Numbered from the stretch's first letter, positions 45,168-53,858 are shown. The stretch is DNA of 64,000 nucleotides from Corynebacterium uterequi (GCF_001021065.1 NZ_CP011546.1:124001-188000); one strand, 5' to 3'. The notes: generated from the sequence alone by a model not told the origin. Numbers and translations: made by a program.

Positions 45168-45980
45168 ATGCAGTTTCCTGCCTATGCCCAGCTGCGCCCG
45201 GTAACCGACTCCGCCAGCGTAGTTCTGTGTGACAACCCGAGCTACGGAGCGCTCGAAGGGACGAACTCCTGGATCATCCGCGCGCCGGAGGATGACGACG
45301 CCATCGTCGTCGATCCCGGCCCGGAGGACGAGGGCCACCTAAACGTCCTGTCCGCGCGCGGCCACCGCGTCGCCCTCATCCTGCTCACCCATCGCCATCA
45401 CGATCACGCCGCGGGCGCGTTGCGCTTCCGGCAGCTCACCGGCGCCCCGGTGCGGGCGATCGACGAGCGTTATTGCATCGGCGGCGAGCCCCTCGTTGAC
45501 GGCGAGATCATCTCGCTGGAGGACGTCACCCCGGAGCTGCGGGTGGCCCACACCCCGGGTCACACCCAGGATTCGGCGTGCTTCTTCGTCTACACGCGAG
45601 AGGCCGGTAACTCCCCGCTGGAGGGGATCATCACCGGTGACACCATCGCGGGGCGCCACACGACGATGATTTCCGAGACCGACGGCGACCTCGGTCGCTA
45701 CCTGGACACCCTGAGCATGCTGGAGGCCGAGGGCCGCGACGTGCCGCTGCTGCCCGGGCACGGCGAGGAACTGCCGGACCTGTCCGTGATGGCGCGTAAG
45801 TACATCGACCGCCGCCACTATCGGCTCCAGCAGATCCAGGAGCAGTGGGAGAAGCACGGCCGGGACATTTCCGTCGACCGGCTGGTGGATGAGATGTACC
45901 AGGACGTGGACCCGGTGCTGCGCGACGCCGCGCTGCAATCCACCCGGGTAGCGCTTCGCTATCTCGCTACCCAGGGCTAG
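45168..45980 (+). CDS. MBL-fold metallo-hydrolase
   Basis: A 270-residue glyoxalase II / LACTB2-like metallo-beta-lactamase fold protein. Metal motif LTHRHHDHAAGA (about 66-77), then HTPGHTQDSACFF, ITGDTIAGRH and LPGHGEE. The C-terminal about 60 residues form the helical cap typical of LACTB2-like proteins. It converges on glxR. The substrate (thioester or RNA) cannot be told from motifs. Confidence 0.87.
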   Translation: MQFPAYAQLRPVTDSASVVLCDNPSYGALEGTNSWIIRAPEDDDAIVVDPGPEDEGHLNVLSARGHRVALILLTHRHHDHAAGALRFRQLTGAPVRAIDERYCIGGEPLVDGEIISLEDVTPELRVAHTPGHTQDSACFFVYTREAGNSPLEGIITGDTIAGRHTTMISETDGDLGRYLDTLSMLEAEGRDVPLLPGHGEELPDLSVMARKYIDRRHYRLQQIQEQWEKHGRDISVDRLVDEMYQDVDPVLRDAALQSTRVALRYLATQG

Positions 45981-45989
45981 CTGTTATAC

Positions 45990-46061
45990 CCCGGTAGGTC
46001 GCGATACCGACCTACCGGGCGTGACGGGCGACCTACCGGGTCGCGATACCGACCTACCGGG
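45990..46061. repeat. 21-bp-period repeat with an inverted copy
   Basis: The 12-mer CGACCTACCGGG occurs three times at 46008, 46029 and 46050, exactly 21 bp apart, and once inverted (CCCGGTAGGTCG, 45990-46001). The first and inverted copies form a perfect 12-bp hairpin with a 6-base loop (CGATAC). GCGATAC precedes the first and third copies. The third copy covers the glxR stop codon. It may be a bidirectional terminator or a REP-like element. Confidence 0.8.
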
Positions 46062-46737
46062 CCCGGCGGGCGAGGTGCTCCGGGTCGACGATGATGACGG
46101 ACTTGCCCTCCAGCTTGATCCAATTGCGGTGAGCGAAGGTGGCCAGCGCCTTGTTCACCGTCTCGCGGGAGGCGCCCACCAGCTGGGCGATTTCCTCCTG
46201 GGTGAGGTCGTGGTTGACGCGCCACGCGGCACCCTCGCGCACGCCGAAGCGGTTGGCTAGCTGCAGCAGGGTCTTGGCCACGCGGCCGGGCACGTCGGTG
46301 AAGATGAGGTCCGCGAGGGCCTCGTTGGTGCGCCGCAGGCGACGGGCGAGGACGCGCAGCAGCTGCTGGGACACCTCGGGGTGGGCGGCGAGCCAGGAAC
46401 CGAGGACCTCGGAGTCCATGGTGGCGGTATCGACGTCGGTGACGCACACCGCCGAGGAGGTGCGGGGGCCCGGGTCGAAGATGGAGAGTTCGCCGAACAT
46501 GTCCGACGGGCCCATCACCGTGAGGAGATTCTCCCGGCCGTCCTTGGAGTGCCGGGCGAGCTTCACCTTGCCGGCGGTGATGATGAATAGCCGATCGCCG
46601 GGCTCGCCTTCGTCGAAGATCGTGGTCCCGCGGGGATAGCGCGTGGTTTCAAGGCTGTCGATGAGGTTGTTGACAGCGGCGGAATCGACTCCCTGGAAGA
46701 TGCCTGCGCGGGACAGGATGTTCTGAACGTTATCCAT
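46054..46737 (-). CDS. glxR: CRP/FNR-type global regulator GlxR
   Basis: A 227-residue cAMP-sensing dimeric regulator, orthologous to C. glutamicum GlxR and Mtb CRP (Rv3676). The cyclic-nucleotide fold contains [16 protein letters not shown] and the phosphate-binding cassette [18 protein letters not shown] (about 82-99). The C-terminal HTH is [20 protein letters not shown] (about 178-197). Its own control region carries a GlxR-like site. In corynebacteria it controls carbon, respiration and amino-acid genes. Confidence 0.94.
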   Translation of the reverse strand: MDNVQNILSRAGIFQGVDSAAVNNLIDSLETTRYPRGTTIFDEGEPGDRLFIITAGKVKLARHSKDGRENLLTVMGPSDMFGELSIFDPGPRTSSAVCVTDVDTATMDSEVLGSWLAAHPEVSQQLLRVLARRLRRTNEALADLIFTDVPGRVAKTLLQLANRFGVREGAAWRVNHDLTQEEIAQLVGASRETVNKALATFAHRNWIKLEGKSVIIVDPEHLARRAR

Positions 46738-46833
46738 GTACTTCTCCTAAAAACGCTTCGGCGGGCCGTGGTGAGGCCGTAAGGTCGCCGGTCGCGGGGC
46801 GACGAAACCTGGGTGTGTAGCGCCGTCCATGGC

Positions 46834-46854
46834 AGTGACTGAGAGCACACTATA
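46834..46854 (-). promoter_or_regulatory. GlxR-like site and -10 upstream of glxR
   Basis: AGTGA-CTGAGA-GCACA (46834-46849) fits TGTGA-N6-TCACA with one mismatch per half. On the minus strand TATAGT (46854-46849) can serve as the glxR -10, so GlxR bound here would sit at the transcription start: a plausible autorepression site. A -35 was not clear. The leader of about 100 bases has no further marked feature. Confidence 0.45.
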
Positions 46855-46970
46855 TCGCGTGGGCCTCCGGTATGTTGGGAAATGGTCACCCAAAAACAAG
46901 TCTGAGACCCGCGCCACAATTCGTGGTTGAACGCCCGTACGAATCCGGCGTGCGCAGCCTACGCCGCGGC

Positions 46971-47153
46971 TTACGCGGCAGCGTTCGGAGCGCCGGGAGT
47001 GCCGTCAGCGCCCGGCGCCTGGTCGGGGTTCGGACTGGGCGTGACCGGCAGCGGGGCGGAGAGCGCTTTGTCTTCCAAATAAGCCATGCCGATGGCGAAC
47101 AGACCCAGGTACAACGGCACAAAAATCACCGAGAGCGTAGTCATGGCGCTCAT
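46971..47153 (-). CDS. small single-pass membrane protein
   Basis: About 60 residues: SAMTTLSVIFVPLYLGLFAIG, a membrane helix, then a Pro/Ala-rich tail (TPSPNPDQAPGADGTPGAP). It lies between glxR and nth on the minus strand, the place of Mtb Rv3675, also a small membrane protein, which supports it as real. The ATG at 47153 or the adjacent one at 47156 is the start. Function unknown. Confidence 0.62.
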   Translation of the reverse strand: MSAMTTLSVIFVPLYLGLFAIGMAYLEDKALSAPLPVTPSPNPDQAPGADGTPGAPNAAA

Positions 47154-47211
47154 CATACGCACCCCGGGGCGCACCCGGATCGCCGCTTAGCGGCCAATAT
47201 ACTGAGAAGAC

Positions 47212-48021
47212 ATGTCCTCCTCACGACAATCCGGGTCCTCGCTCACGCCGCAGAAGCGTCCCGTCGTCGGCGCGCACCGCGCCGCCCGAGGCGAAGAAAC
47301 CGCCCTGGCCCGCACTCGCCGAGCCCGACGGATCAATCGGACCCTGGCGGTTGCCTACCCGGACGCCCACGCTGAGCTGGATTTCCGTACCCCGCTTGAA
47401 CTACTCGTCGCCACGGTGCTGTCGGCCCAGACCACCGATGTCCGCGTCAACCAGGTCACGCCCCGGCTCTTTGCCACGTACCCGACCGCCGCGGCCTACG
47501 CCCGCGCGAACCGGGCGGAACTGGAGGAGATCATTCGCCCCACCGGGTTCTACCGGGCCAAGGCGGGGCACCTCATCGGCTTGGGCACGCAGCTGGAGCA
47601 GCGCTTCGACGGCGTCGTCCCGCGCGCCCTGGAGGACCTCATTAGCCTGCCGGGAGTGGGGCGCAAGACGGCCCACGTCGTGCGGGGCAACGCCTTTGAC
47701 CTTCCGGGGTTGACCGTGGACACCCATTTCCAGCGGCTCGTACACCGGTGGCGGCTCACGGCGGAGAAGGACCCGGTGGCTATCGAGCGCGACCTCGCCG
47801 AGATCATCGAGAAGAAGGAGTGGACGCTGTTTTCCCACCGGGTGATCTGGCACGGACGACGGGTCTGCCACGCGAAATCCCCGGCCTGTGGGGTGTGCAT
47901 GATCGCCGCCGACTGCCCGGCCTACGGCGAATCTGGGCCGACGGAACCGGCGGCGGCCGCGAAGCGGGTTACCAGCCCCGATAGGCGGCACCTGCTGGAC
48001 ATGGCAGGGTGGGAAGCATGA
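47212..48021 (+). CDS. nth: endonuclease III
   Basis: A bifunctional DNA glycosylase/AP lyase for oxidised pyrimidines. The 269-residue protein has the HhH motif [12 protein letters not shown] with the catalytic Lys, the catalytic Asp in TVDTHFQRL, and a 4Fe-4S loop with exact spacing C-x6-C-x2-C-x5-C ([17 protein letters not shown]). There is a basic N-terminal extension of about 40 residues. The stop overlaps the start of the next gene (ATGA). Confidence 0.95.
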   Translation: MSSSRQSGSSLTPQKRPVVGAHRAARGEETALARTRRARRINRTLAVAYPDAHAELDFRTPLELLVATVLSAQTTDVRVNQVTPRLFATYPTAAAYARANRAELEEIIRPTGFYRAKAGHLIGLGTQLEQRFDGVVPRALEDLISLPGVGRKTAHVVRGNAFDLPGLTVDTHFQRLVHRWRLTAEKDPVAIERDLAEIIEKKEWTLFSHRVIWHGRRVCHAKSPACGVCMIAADCPAYGESGPTEPAAAAKRVTSPDRRHLLDMAGWEA

Positions 48022-48647
48022 CTCGACGCAGCCTCCTGCTCAGCATCGTCGTGGCCGTGATGGCCACCCTCGTGGTCCTGGCCGGCGCCCGGGTGTTGCT
48101 GCGCAGCGAGCCCGACGCCACCTCGTCCGCTGAGCCTTCTGCCTCCTCCGCGCTCGACGCACCCGACGTACCCGACGCCGCGCCCGACGCGGACGGGCTG
48201 GCGGAGCTAGAGCGCCGACCGGACTGCCGCTCCACCGGGGTGACCGGCATCGAGCTCGACTGCCTCGGCGGTTCCGCCGGCACCGGCGCACAGTCCAACG
48301 GGGTCCAATTGGTCAACGTGTGGGCCTGGTGGTGCGCGCCGTGCCGGGCGGAGCTGCCCCATCTCGAAGAATTTGCCCGCCGTCACCCGGAGATCGAGGT
48401 CGTCGCCCTCCATTCGGATCCGGACGCCGCGGGCGGCGCCCACCTGCTCAACGAGCTGGGTGTGGACCTGCCCAGCTATCAGGACTCGGAGAAGGCTTTC
48501 GTCGCCCAGCACGCGCTGCCGGGCGTGGTTCCGATTAGCGTGCTCGTCGTCGATGGGCAGGGGGTGCAGGTCTATCCCACCTACTTCGAGTCCGTGGAGC
48601 AGATCGAGGACACCGTGTCCGCCTCCCTGGAGGCGATCGGCCGATGA
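48018..48647 (+). CDS. TlpA-like membrane-anchored thioredoxin
   Basis: A 209-residue thiol-disulfide protein. N-terminal membrane anchor (about 5-27), an acidic Ala/Asp/Pro-rich linker (about 31-60), and a thioredoxin fold with WWCAPC (Cys106, Cys109) and the cis-Pro region [10 protein letters not shown]. Two more Cys residues (C70, C82) lie before the fold. The ATG at 48018 overlaps the nth stop; it is followed by a four-base overlap with the Nudix gene, so nth, this gene and the Nudix gene are one operon. Likely acts outside the membrane as a reductase or oxidase of envelope proteins. Confidence 0.88.
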   Translation: MTRRSLLLSIVVAVMATLVVLAGARVLLRSEPDATSSAEPSASSALDAPDVPDAAPDADGLAELERRPDCRSTGVTGIELDCLGGSAGTGAQSNGVQLVNVWAWWCAPCRAELPHLEEFARRHPEIEVVALHSDPDAAGGAHLLNELGVDLPSYQDSEKAFVAQHALPGVVPISVLVVDGQGVQVYPTYFESVEQIEDTVSASLEAIGR

Positions 48648-49372
48648 CTGTCCGCGCACCCTTCGCCCCTTCGCGCGCGCCGGAGTGGCTTCGTCGCTTG
48701 AGCGACCGCGTCCCGGCCATGACCCCCGACCTGGCGGGCGTGCTGGGCTACGACGCCGCGCGTGCCGTCGACCCCGCGCTCCCCGCCGCGGCCGTGCTTG
48801 CCCTTTTTTCCGGCGACCGGGAGGCGCGCACCCTGCCGTCGGACGCCGGCATCCTGCTCACGCACCGCAACCCCACGATGCGCTCGCACGCCGGCCAAAT
48901 GGCGTTTCCCGGTGGCCGGGCAGACCCCGACGACGACGATGTGCTGGCGACGGCGCTGCGGGAGGCGAACGAGGAGACCGGGGTGGACGCGTCGACTATC
49001 ACCCCGCTGGCGGCGTGCGGTCCCGTGGGGGTTCGCCGTAGCCGGCACCGCATCTACCCGGTGGTGGGCTACTGGGAGCGGCCCCACGCGGTTCGCGCCA
49101 ACTCCCCGGCGGAGGTCGACGACGTCTTCCTCGCCAACCTCCACGAGCTCATCGCCCCGGAGAATCGGCTTATGGTGCAGTGGCCGGCCGGCGCGTACCG
49201 GGGACCCGCGTTTCGCTGCGAAGGCTACCTGGTGTGGGGTTTTACCGCCGGGGTGCTCGACGTCCTTATTCGCACCGCCGGGTGGGAACGCCCGTGGGAT
49301 AGGCACATGGCGCTCGATCTTCCCACGCAACTGGCCACGTCGCGCAACCGAGAGCGCATCCCCGGCAGGTAA
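48644..49372 (+). CDS. Nudix hydrolase, CoA pyrophosphatase type
   Basis: A 242-residue protein of the NUDT7/CoAse group. The group motif reads RNPTMRSHAGQMAFPGGRAD (in part; about 75-94) and runs into the Nudix box, which ends REANEETGV. In the box the first Glu position is Asp-rich (PDDDDVLATAL), while the metal-binding R-E-x-x-E-E is intact. Overlaps the thioredoxin gene by four bases. Predicted to cleave CoA or related diphosphates. Confidence 0.87.
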   Translation: MTVRAPFAPSRAPEWLRRLSDRVPAMTPDLAGVLGYDAARAVDPALPAAAVLALFSGDREARTLPSDAGILLTHRNPTMRSHAGQMAFPGGRADPDDDDVLATALREANEETGVDASTITPLAACGPVGVRRSRHRIYPVVGYWERPHAVRANSPAEVDDVFLANLHELIAPENRLMVQWPAGAYRGPAFRCEGYLVWGFTAGVLDVLIRTAGWERPWDRHMALDLPTQLATSRNRERIPGR

Positions 49373-49449
49373 TGTAACCCCCAAAAGCACTGCCGCCCCT
49401 GGCCATCAGCACCGTCTGCGGTGGCGCCGATCGACTAAGGACTACACCC

Positions 49450-50637
49450 GTGAGCGCAACCCTCATTCTCGACATCGTGCTGGTGATCCTGGCGGTCGCC
49501 GCACTGGTTAGCGGTTGGCGTCAAGGGGCCGTGGCGTCGTTGCTGTCGACGGTGGGCATCGCCGCCGGGCTCGTCATCGGCCTGGCGTTGACTCCCCTGC
49601 TCGCCGGGCTCAGCGAGGACCCCACCTTCCGGTTGGTGCTGGCACTCGGCTCGGTGGTGGTCTTCGTGGCCATGGGAAACCTCGTCGGCGCGCTGCTCGG
49701 GGCGGGGCTACGCGACCGGATGCGGGCCCGGGCCAGCCAGTGGTGGGACTCCGTCATCGGCGCCGGTTTCCAACTCGTGACGACGATGGTCATCGCCTGG
49801 ATGATCTCCGTGCCGCTGGCCACGGGGTTGGGAGCCCCGGCGGCAACGGTCATCGCCGGATCCACGGTCCTACGCGGCATCGACGCCGCCGTGCCGCACT
49901 CGTGGGCCGCCGCCCCGTCGCGGATCGGCGCGGTACTCAGCGAATCGGGCCTGCCGCCGTTCGTGTCGCCCTTCGACATGGCGAAGGCCAGGCAAATCCC
50001 GGCACCGGCGCTCGACGTGGGCCGGCCGGGCCTCGTTGAGGAGCTGCGGCCCTCTGTGGTGCAGGTGGTGGGCAACGCCCCGGCGTGCAGCCGCACCCTG
50101 CTCGGTTCCGGCTTCGTGACCGAACCGGATTATGTCATCACCAACGCGCACGTTGTCGCCGGGACGGACTCCGTGCAGCTGGATACCATGGTGGGCCGCA
50201 AGGACGCGACCGTCGTCTATTTCAACCCCGGCGTGGACATCGCCGTGTTGCACACCCCGGGTCTGGGACTGGCGCCGTTGAGCTGGTCGCCGGAGCAGGC
50301 GCAGCGCGGCGACGACGCCCTCGTCCTGGGGTACCCGGATTCGGGGCCGTTTAACGCCGCCCCGGCGCGGGTGGCGGATCTACTGCGCATCTCCGGGCCG
50401 GACATCTACGCGGAGAACCAGGTGGAGCGCCAGGCCTACTCGGTGCGAGGCAGCATCCGTGAGGGCAACTCCGGTGGGCCGCTGCTCAACGCCGACGGGC
50501 AGGTCATCGGACTGGTCTTCGGCGCGTCGCGGGAAAACACCGACGTCGGTTTCGCCCTCACCGCGCAGGAGGTTCGCGCCCAGGTGGCGGGCGCCACCGC
50601 GTTGACGCAGCCCGTCGACGCCCAGCGTTGCGTGTAG
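49450..50637 (+). CDS. MarP-like membrane serine protease
   Basis: A 395-residue protease like Mtb MarP (Rv3671c), which is needed for acid and oxidative resistance. About four helices (1-150) form a CvpA-like membrane domain; the chymotrypsin-like periplasmic domain follows. The triad is His234 (ITNAHVV), Asp263 (VDIAVL) and Ser341 (GNSGGPL). Cys213 and Cys394 are at the positions of the redox-sensitive MarP disulfide. Starts GTG at 49450; converges with the alpha/beta hydrolase gene three bases later. Confidence 0.9.
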   Translation: MSATLILDIVLVILAVAALVSGWRQGAVASLLSTVGIAAGLVIGLALTPLLAGLSEDPTFRLVLALGSVVVFVAMGNLVGALLGAGLRDRMRARASQWWDSVIGAGFQLVTTMVIAWMISVPLATGLGAPAATVIAGSTVLRGIDAAVPHSWAAAPSRIGAVLSESGLPPFVSPFDMAKARQIPAPALDVGRPGLVEELRPSVVQVVGNAPACSRTLLGSGFVTEPDYVITNAHVVAGTDSVQLDTMVGRKDATVVYFNPGVDIAVLHTPGLGLAPLSWSPEQAQRGDDALVLGYPDSGPFNAAPARVADLLRISGPDIYAENQVERQAYSVRGSIREGNSGGPLLNADGQVIGLVFGASRENTDVGFALTAQEVRAQVAGATALTQPVDAQRCV

Positions 50638-50640
50638 CGG

Positions 50641-51441
50641 CTAGCTAGCGTTGGTGAGCGCCGCCACCAGGGCGTCGACGCACTCGGCGGGACGCTGGAT
50701 GTGGGGCAGCGCCCCGAGCCCGGTCACTGAGGTCAGGGGCGCCAGTGGGGCGCCGCCGGCGAGTTCGGCGCGGGTGGCGACCCACGCGGTGCGCACCATG
50801 TATCCGGCGGTCGTTCCCACCTGCGCGGCCTGCCCGCGTAACTCGCGGGCGCGGCGAAACCCCTCCGACGCCCGAAACTCCGGCGAGCAACGCCGACGCA
50901 AGTAACTCACGGCGAGCCGAGCAATGGCCCCGCGAGGCGCCCACCCGGTGAGCCGAATGGCCCCGGCGAGCATCTGGTCGCGTCGCAGCTCTCGTCCTCG
51001 CGCCGCCGGGGTGTCGTCGCCTAACCGGATGGCATGCTGCACTAACTCGGGATGGGCGGCGGCCAGCGCGGCGGCGACGACGGCGCCGGCCCCGGAGCCG
51101 ACGACGCTGGCGCGCTCGTAACCCAGCGTGGGGATGAGCCCGGCGAGGTCGCTGACCAGGGTGTGGATGCCGAACGTGGGCCCGATGGGGGGCTTGTCGG
51201 ATAGGCCGTATCCCCGCAGGTCTACGGCGAGGGCGTGGTAGCCGGCGTCGGCCAGCGGCGCCAGCACCTCTCGGTAGTCGAACCAGCCCCCGAAGGCGTC
51301 GTGGAGAAGCAGAACAAGCCCGTCCGGCTCGGTGGCTGGGCGGGCTTCGGCGACATGGAGCCGCAGCCCCCGGGTGTGGGCGTAGCGATGGCTAAAGGGG
51401 CCATCGAGCCGGAGCACCGAGGGGGAGAGCGGCGGAACCAT
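50641..51441 (-). CDS. alpha/beta hydrolase (EphE-like) lacking the nucleophile
   Basis: A 266-residue protein at the position of Mtb ephE (Rv3670). The fold is clear: LLLHDAFGGWFDYREVL (oxyanion region, about 44-60), AVDLRGYGLSDKP (72-84) and a C-terminal His in LPHIQRPAE. The nucleophile elbow G-x-Nu-x-G reads GSGAG (115-119), so the nucleophile position 117 is Gly instead of Asp or Ser. The usual reactive acid is thus missing and the protein may be a non-catalytic member. It follows the holin-like gene on the same strand by 21 bp. Confidence 0.8.
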   Translation of the reverse strand: MVPPLSPSVLRLDGPFSHRYAHTRGLRLHVAEARPATEPDGLVLLLHDAFGGWFDYREVLAPLADAGYHALAVDLRGYGLSDKPPIGPTFGIHTLVSDLAGLIPTLGYERASVVGSGAGAVVAAALAAAHPELVQHAIRLGDDTPAARGRELRRDQMLAGAIRLTGWAPRGAIARLAVSYLRRRCSPEFRASEGFRRARELRGQAAQVGTTAGYMVRTAWVATRAELAGGAPLAPLTSVTGLGALPHIQRPAECVDALVAALTNAS

Positions 51442-51462
51442 GCAGGGTTGCGGTGGCTTTTG

Positions 51463-52002
51463 CTAGTTCGAGGCGGCAGGGGCGCTGGTGTACAGCCCCT
51501 CGTTCGCTGCGAGGGTGCTGTCCTTGCGGGCCTTGTTCGGCAGGATCTGCTTGGTGTCCTTGAGGGACTGGACGGTCTTCTCCGGCGCCTTGATCTTCTT
51601 GATGCGCTGGAAGCCAACCAGTGCCAGCAGGCCGGCGATCACCAGCATGAGGACGAAAACGATGAGGAACGCCGCCCACCGGGCCAGCCAGACGCTCAGC
51701 AGCTCGGCCAGGAAGAAGAAAAAGAAGAAAGAGCTGTACAAGGCGATGACGCCGGCGACTGCAAACAGGCCGCCGCCGATGGCACCCTTCTTAACCTCGC
51801 CGATGACCTCGGTCTTGGCGAGCTCGATCTCCGAGCGCACCAGCGAGGACATCTGGCTGGTGGCGTTGGACACCAGCTGACCGATGGAGGTCTCGCCGGG
51901 CTTGGTCGAATCCACGTCGGACAGCGGAATGGAGTTAACCTTCCCCGAAAAACGCTCCGGGCCGTCCGTGAATAGTCCGTTGTTGTCCTTAGGGGTGCTC
52001 AA
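51463..52002 (-). CDS. actinobacterial holin-X-type membrane protein
   Basis: A 179-residue protein of the actinobacterial holin-X (holin superfamily III) family, the Rv3669 position. After a polar N-terminus comes the amphipathic SSLVRSEIELAKTEVIGEVK (about 52-71), two adjacent membrane helices that include a run of six Phe (about 92-97), and a basic tail. The family name is historical; it is chromosomal core and no phage genes surround it. It is cotranscribed with the downstream alpha/beta hydrolase gene. Function unknown. Confidence 0.82.
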   Translation of the reverse strand: MSTPKDNNGLFTDGPERFSGKVNSIPLSDVDSTKPGETSIGQLVSNATSQMSSLVRSEIELAKTEVIGEVKKGAIGGGLFAVAGVIALYSSFFFFFFLAELLSVWLARWAAFLIVFVLMLVIAGLLALVGFQRIKKIKAPEKTVQSLKDTKQILPNKARKDSTLAANEGLYTSAPAASN

Positions 52003-52174
52003 CGTTGGTACCTACCTCATAATTGTTCTTCGACTGTGGATGTAAGTCTACTGCGAGTCTACTGTGTGAGACCTCGGGGCGTCGATGCGGCCCGACGTGC
52101 ACGCTGCACTAGCGTAGCGTGTCCCGCGCCAGCGTATTCAGGTGCCGGGGCTGGGCCGACCTAGAGTGGGGCCC

Positions 52175-52849
52175 ATGATTTCGACGCCTGTGTTGGCGCA
52201 GTTGCGCCGCCGCGGACGGATCGGCGCCTGCGCCGACGCCGCCCACCGAGCGCTCGCCGAGGCGCATCGCAACCGCGCCGTCCTCCATAAAGGCGACGTC
52301 ATCGCCGCGGAATCCGCCGTGCGGGGGGCGCGATTGTCGGCCCTCATCGACGGCCGGTTCGACGCGCCTGCCGACGCGGAGATCAGCGCCTACTCGCTGC
52401 TTGCGCCAGGTGTTGTGGAAGCTCAGGTGGCCGCCTTGCGCCGCGCGCCGGCCGGGGTGTTCGCGCAGCTGGACCTGCGTGCAGGGGGTCCGGGCATCCC
52501 GGTGGCCGACGCCGCACGGGTGCAGCGCCTGGCCGCGGTGGTGGCGGCCGAGCGCGTCGACGCCGCCCTCATGCCCGTCGTCCTGTACGCCGAGATCGCC
52601 GGGCATGGCGTGTTCGGCCCTCGAAGTGGGGTTGTCGCCCGAGTCGGTGCCCGCCTGGCGGCCGTGGCCACGGGATTCGATCCCAAGGGGATCGCTGTGC
52701 CGGAGGTGTACCTCCACCGGCATCGCCAGGAGGTCGACGACGCCCTCGCCGGCTACGCCCGCGGCGATATCGACGGCGCGCTGGAAGTCCTGCTTGCCGC
52801 GTGGGAGGCCGGGGCTCAGGCGGCGCAGAGCATCATTTCCGCTGCGTAA
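52175..52849 (+). CDS. conserved actinobacterial protein (Rv3662c position)
   Basis: A 224-residue soluble, alanine-rich helical protein starting at the ATG 52175 (MISTPVLAQLRRRGRIGACA). It has repeated Arg/Ala helices and a conserved-looking stretch FDPKGIAVPEVYLHRHRQEVD near residues 169-189. I recognise no named catalytic domain; annotations for this family vary. It ends 17 bases inside the 3' end of the convergent HAD phosphatase gene, an arrangement shared with mycobacteria. Confidence 0.72.
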   Translation: MISTPVLAQLRRRGRIGACADAAHRALAEAHRNRAVLHKGDVIAAESAVRGARLSALIDGRFDAPADAEISAYSLLAPGVVEAQVAALRRAPAGVFAQLDLRAGGPGIPVADAARVQRLAAVVAAERVDAALMPVVLYAEIAGHGVFGPRSGVVARVGARLAAVATGFDPKGIAVPEVYLHRHRQEVDDALAGYARGDIDGALEVLLAAWEAGAQAAQSIISAA

Positions 52850-53648
52850 ACCACACCGCGGCGGCGCCGACGGCGGCCAGGCCGACGGCCACCCCGGCGC
52901 CGAGGGTGACCTCCCGGGAGGGACGGCTCACCAGCGGCTTGGGGTGAGCGAACTGTCGGACGGCCCAACCGCGGCGGGCGGCCTCTGCGCGTAGCCCGGC
53001 CTCCGGGTTGACGGCCATCGGGTGCCCCACCAATTCGAGGAAGGGGATGTCCGTGGTGGAGTCGGAGTAGGCGTAGCAGGCGGTGAGGTCGTAGCCCCGG
53101 GACGTAGCGAGGGCACGGATAGCGTCGGCCTTGGCCGGGCCTTTGAGGTAGTTGATGACCGCCCCGGTGAAGTGGCCGTCGCGGACTTCTAGCTCCGAGG
53201 TGAGGAGATCGGCGATGCCTAGCTCGCGGGCGATGGGTTCGACGAGCTGTCGCACCGAGGCGGAGACGATGACGACGTCGTGGCCGGCGGCCCGGTGCTC
53301 GTCGATGAGCTCTAGGGCCTCGGCGTAGAGGGCGGGGGAGATGACCTGGTGGTAGGCGTCGTCGATGACGCGGGAGATCTCGCTGGCGTTCCAGCCGGTG
53401 ACCATGGCGGTGAGGTGATCGAGCTCAGAGTCCATCTTGTCGCTGGACATGCCGCTGCGCATGAAGGCCTTTTTGGTCAGGTAGATCTGGAAGGCCTCGG
53501 CGGCGGAGATGTAGCCGTGGTCGAAGAGGACCTTGCCGTAGGCGAAGGCCGAATTCGTTGCGATGATCGTCTTGTCAAGGTCGAAGAACGCTGCGACATG
53601 TGAGGCGTCACGCGTGCTATCGCCTGGGTTCCCGGTGGTGGCAGTCAT
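52833..53648 (-). CDS. HAD-superfamily (SerB-like) phosphatase, membrane-anchored
   Basis: A 271-residue HAD-IB hydrolase, the Rv3661 orthologue by position. Motif I is FFDLDKTIIATNS (about 22-34) with D-x-D; motif II Ser is in VVIVSASVRQLV; motif III/IV in YAYSDSTTDIPFLELVG. A C-terminal hydrophobic segment (GAGVAVGLAAVGAAAVWF) could anchor it in the membrane. Substrate unknown; a phosphoserine or lipid phosphate are possibilities. Confidence 0.87.
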   Translation of the reverse strand: MTATTGNPGDSTRDASHVAAFFDLDKTIIATNSAFAYGKVLFDHGYISAAEAFQIYLTKKAFMRSGMSSDKMDSELDHLTAMVTGWNASEISRVIDDAYHQVISPALYAEALELIDEHRAAGHDVVIVSASVRQLVEPIARELGIADLLTSELEVRDGHFTGAVINYLKGPAKADAIRALATSRGYDLTACYAYSDSTTDIPFLELVGHPMAVNPEAGLRAEAARRGWAVRQFAHPKPLVSRPSREVTLGAGVAVGLAAVGAAAVWFTQRK

Positions 53649-53729
53649 GATGTCTCACATCTTAGAGGAGCCCGTGACCTGCGGGTATGGGCTCGTTGTA
53701 GGAAATTTTAAAAAAATCGGCTAGAAGGC

Positions 53730-53758
53730 TTGCGCTGAGTGGACGGGTGTGTCATAAT
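53730..53758 (+). promoter_or_regulatory. promoter of the 6C RNA
   Basis: TTGCGC (53730-53735), a 17-bp spacer and CATAAT (53753-53758). Predicted start near 53765, just ahead of the structured RNA. Confidence 0.7.
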
Positions 53759-53764
53759 CGAGGT

Positions 53765-53858
53765 GCACGATCCCGGAGACGGTTGATCGGCCCCAGCCCA
53801 TCCCCCCGAGGCTGGGTGACGCCCTGCGGATCCCCCCGAGTCGCGGGGCGTCTTTTAT
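53765..53858 (+). ncRNA. 6C small RNA
   Basis: Two consecutive stem-loops, each with six C in the loop, define the actinobacterial 6C RNA. Hairpin 1: CCCAGCC (53792-53798) with GGCTGGG (53810-53816), C6 at 53802-53807. Hairpin 2: GACGCCCTGCG (53818-53828) with CGCGGGGCGTC (53842-53852, one G.U), C6 at 53832-53837, followed by TTTT. The second hairpin doubles as terminator. In mycobacteria this RNA (B11) lies at the same place between the SerB-like and ssd genes. Its C-rich loops are known to pair with mRNA G-runs. Confidence 0.87.

Noticed and set aside
51463..52002. Holin-like protein as a sign of prophage
   Set aside because: The holin-X family is chromosomal core in actinobacteria, and no integrase, capsid, lysin or att repeat is nearby.
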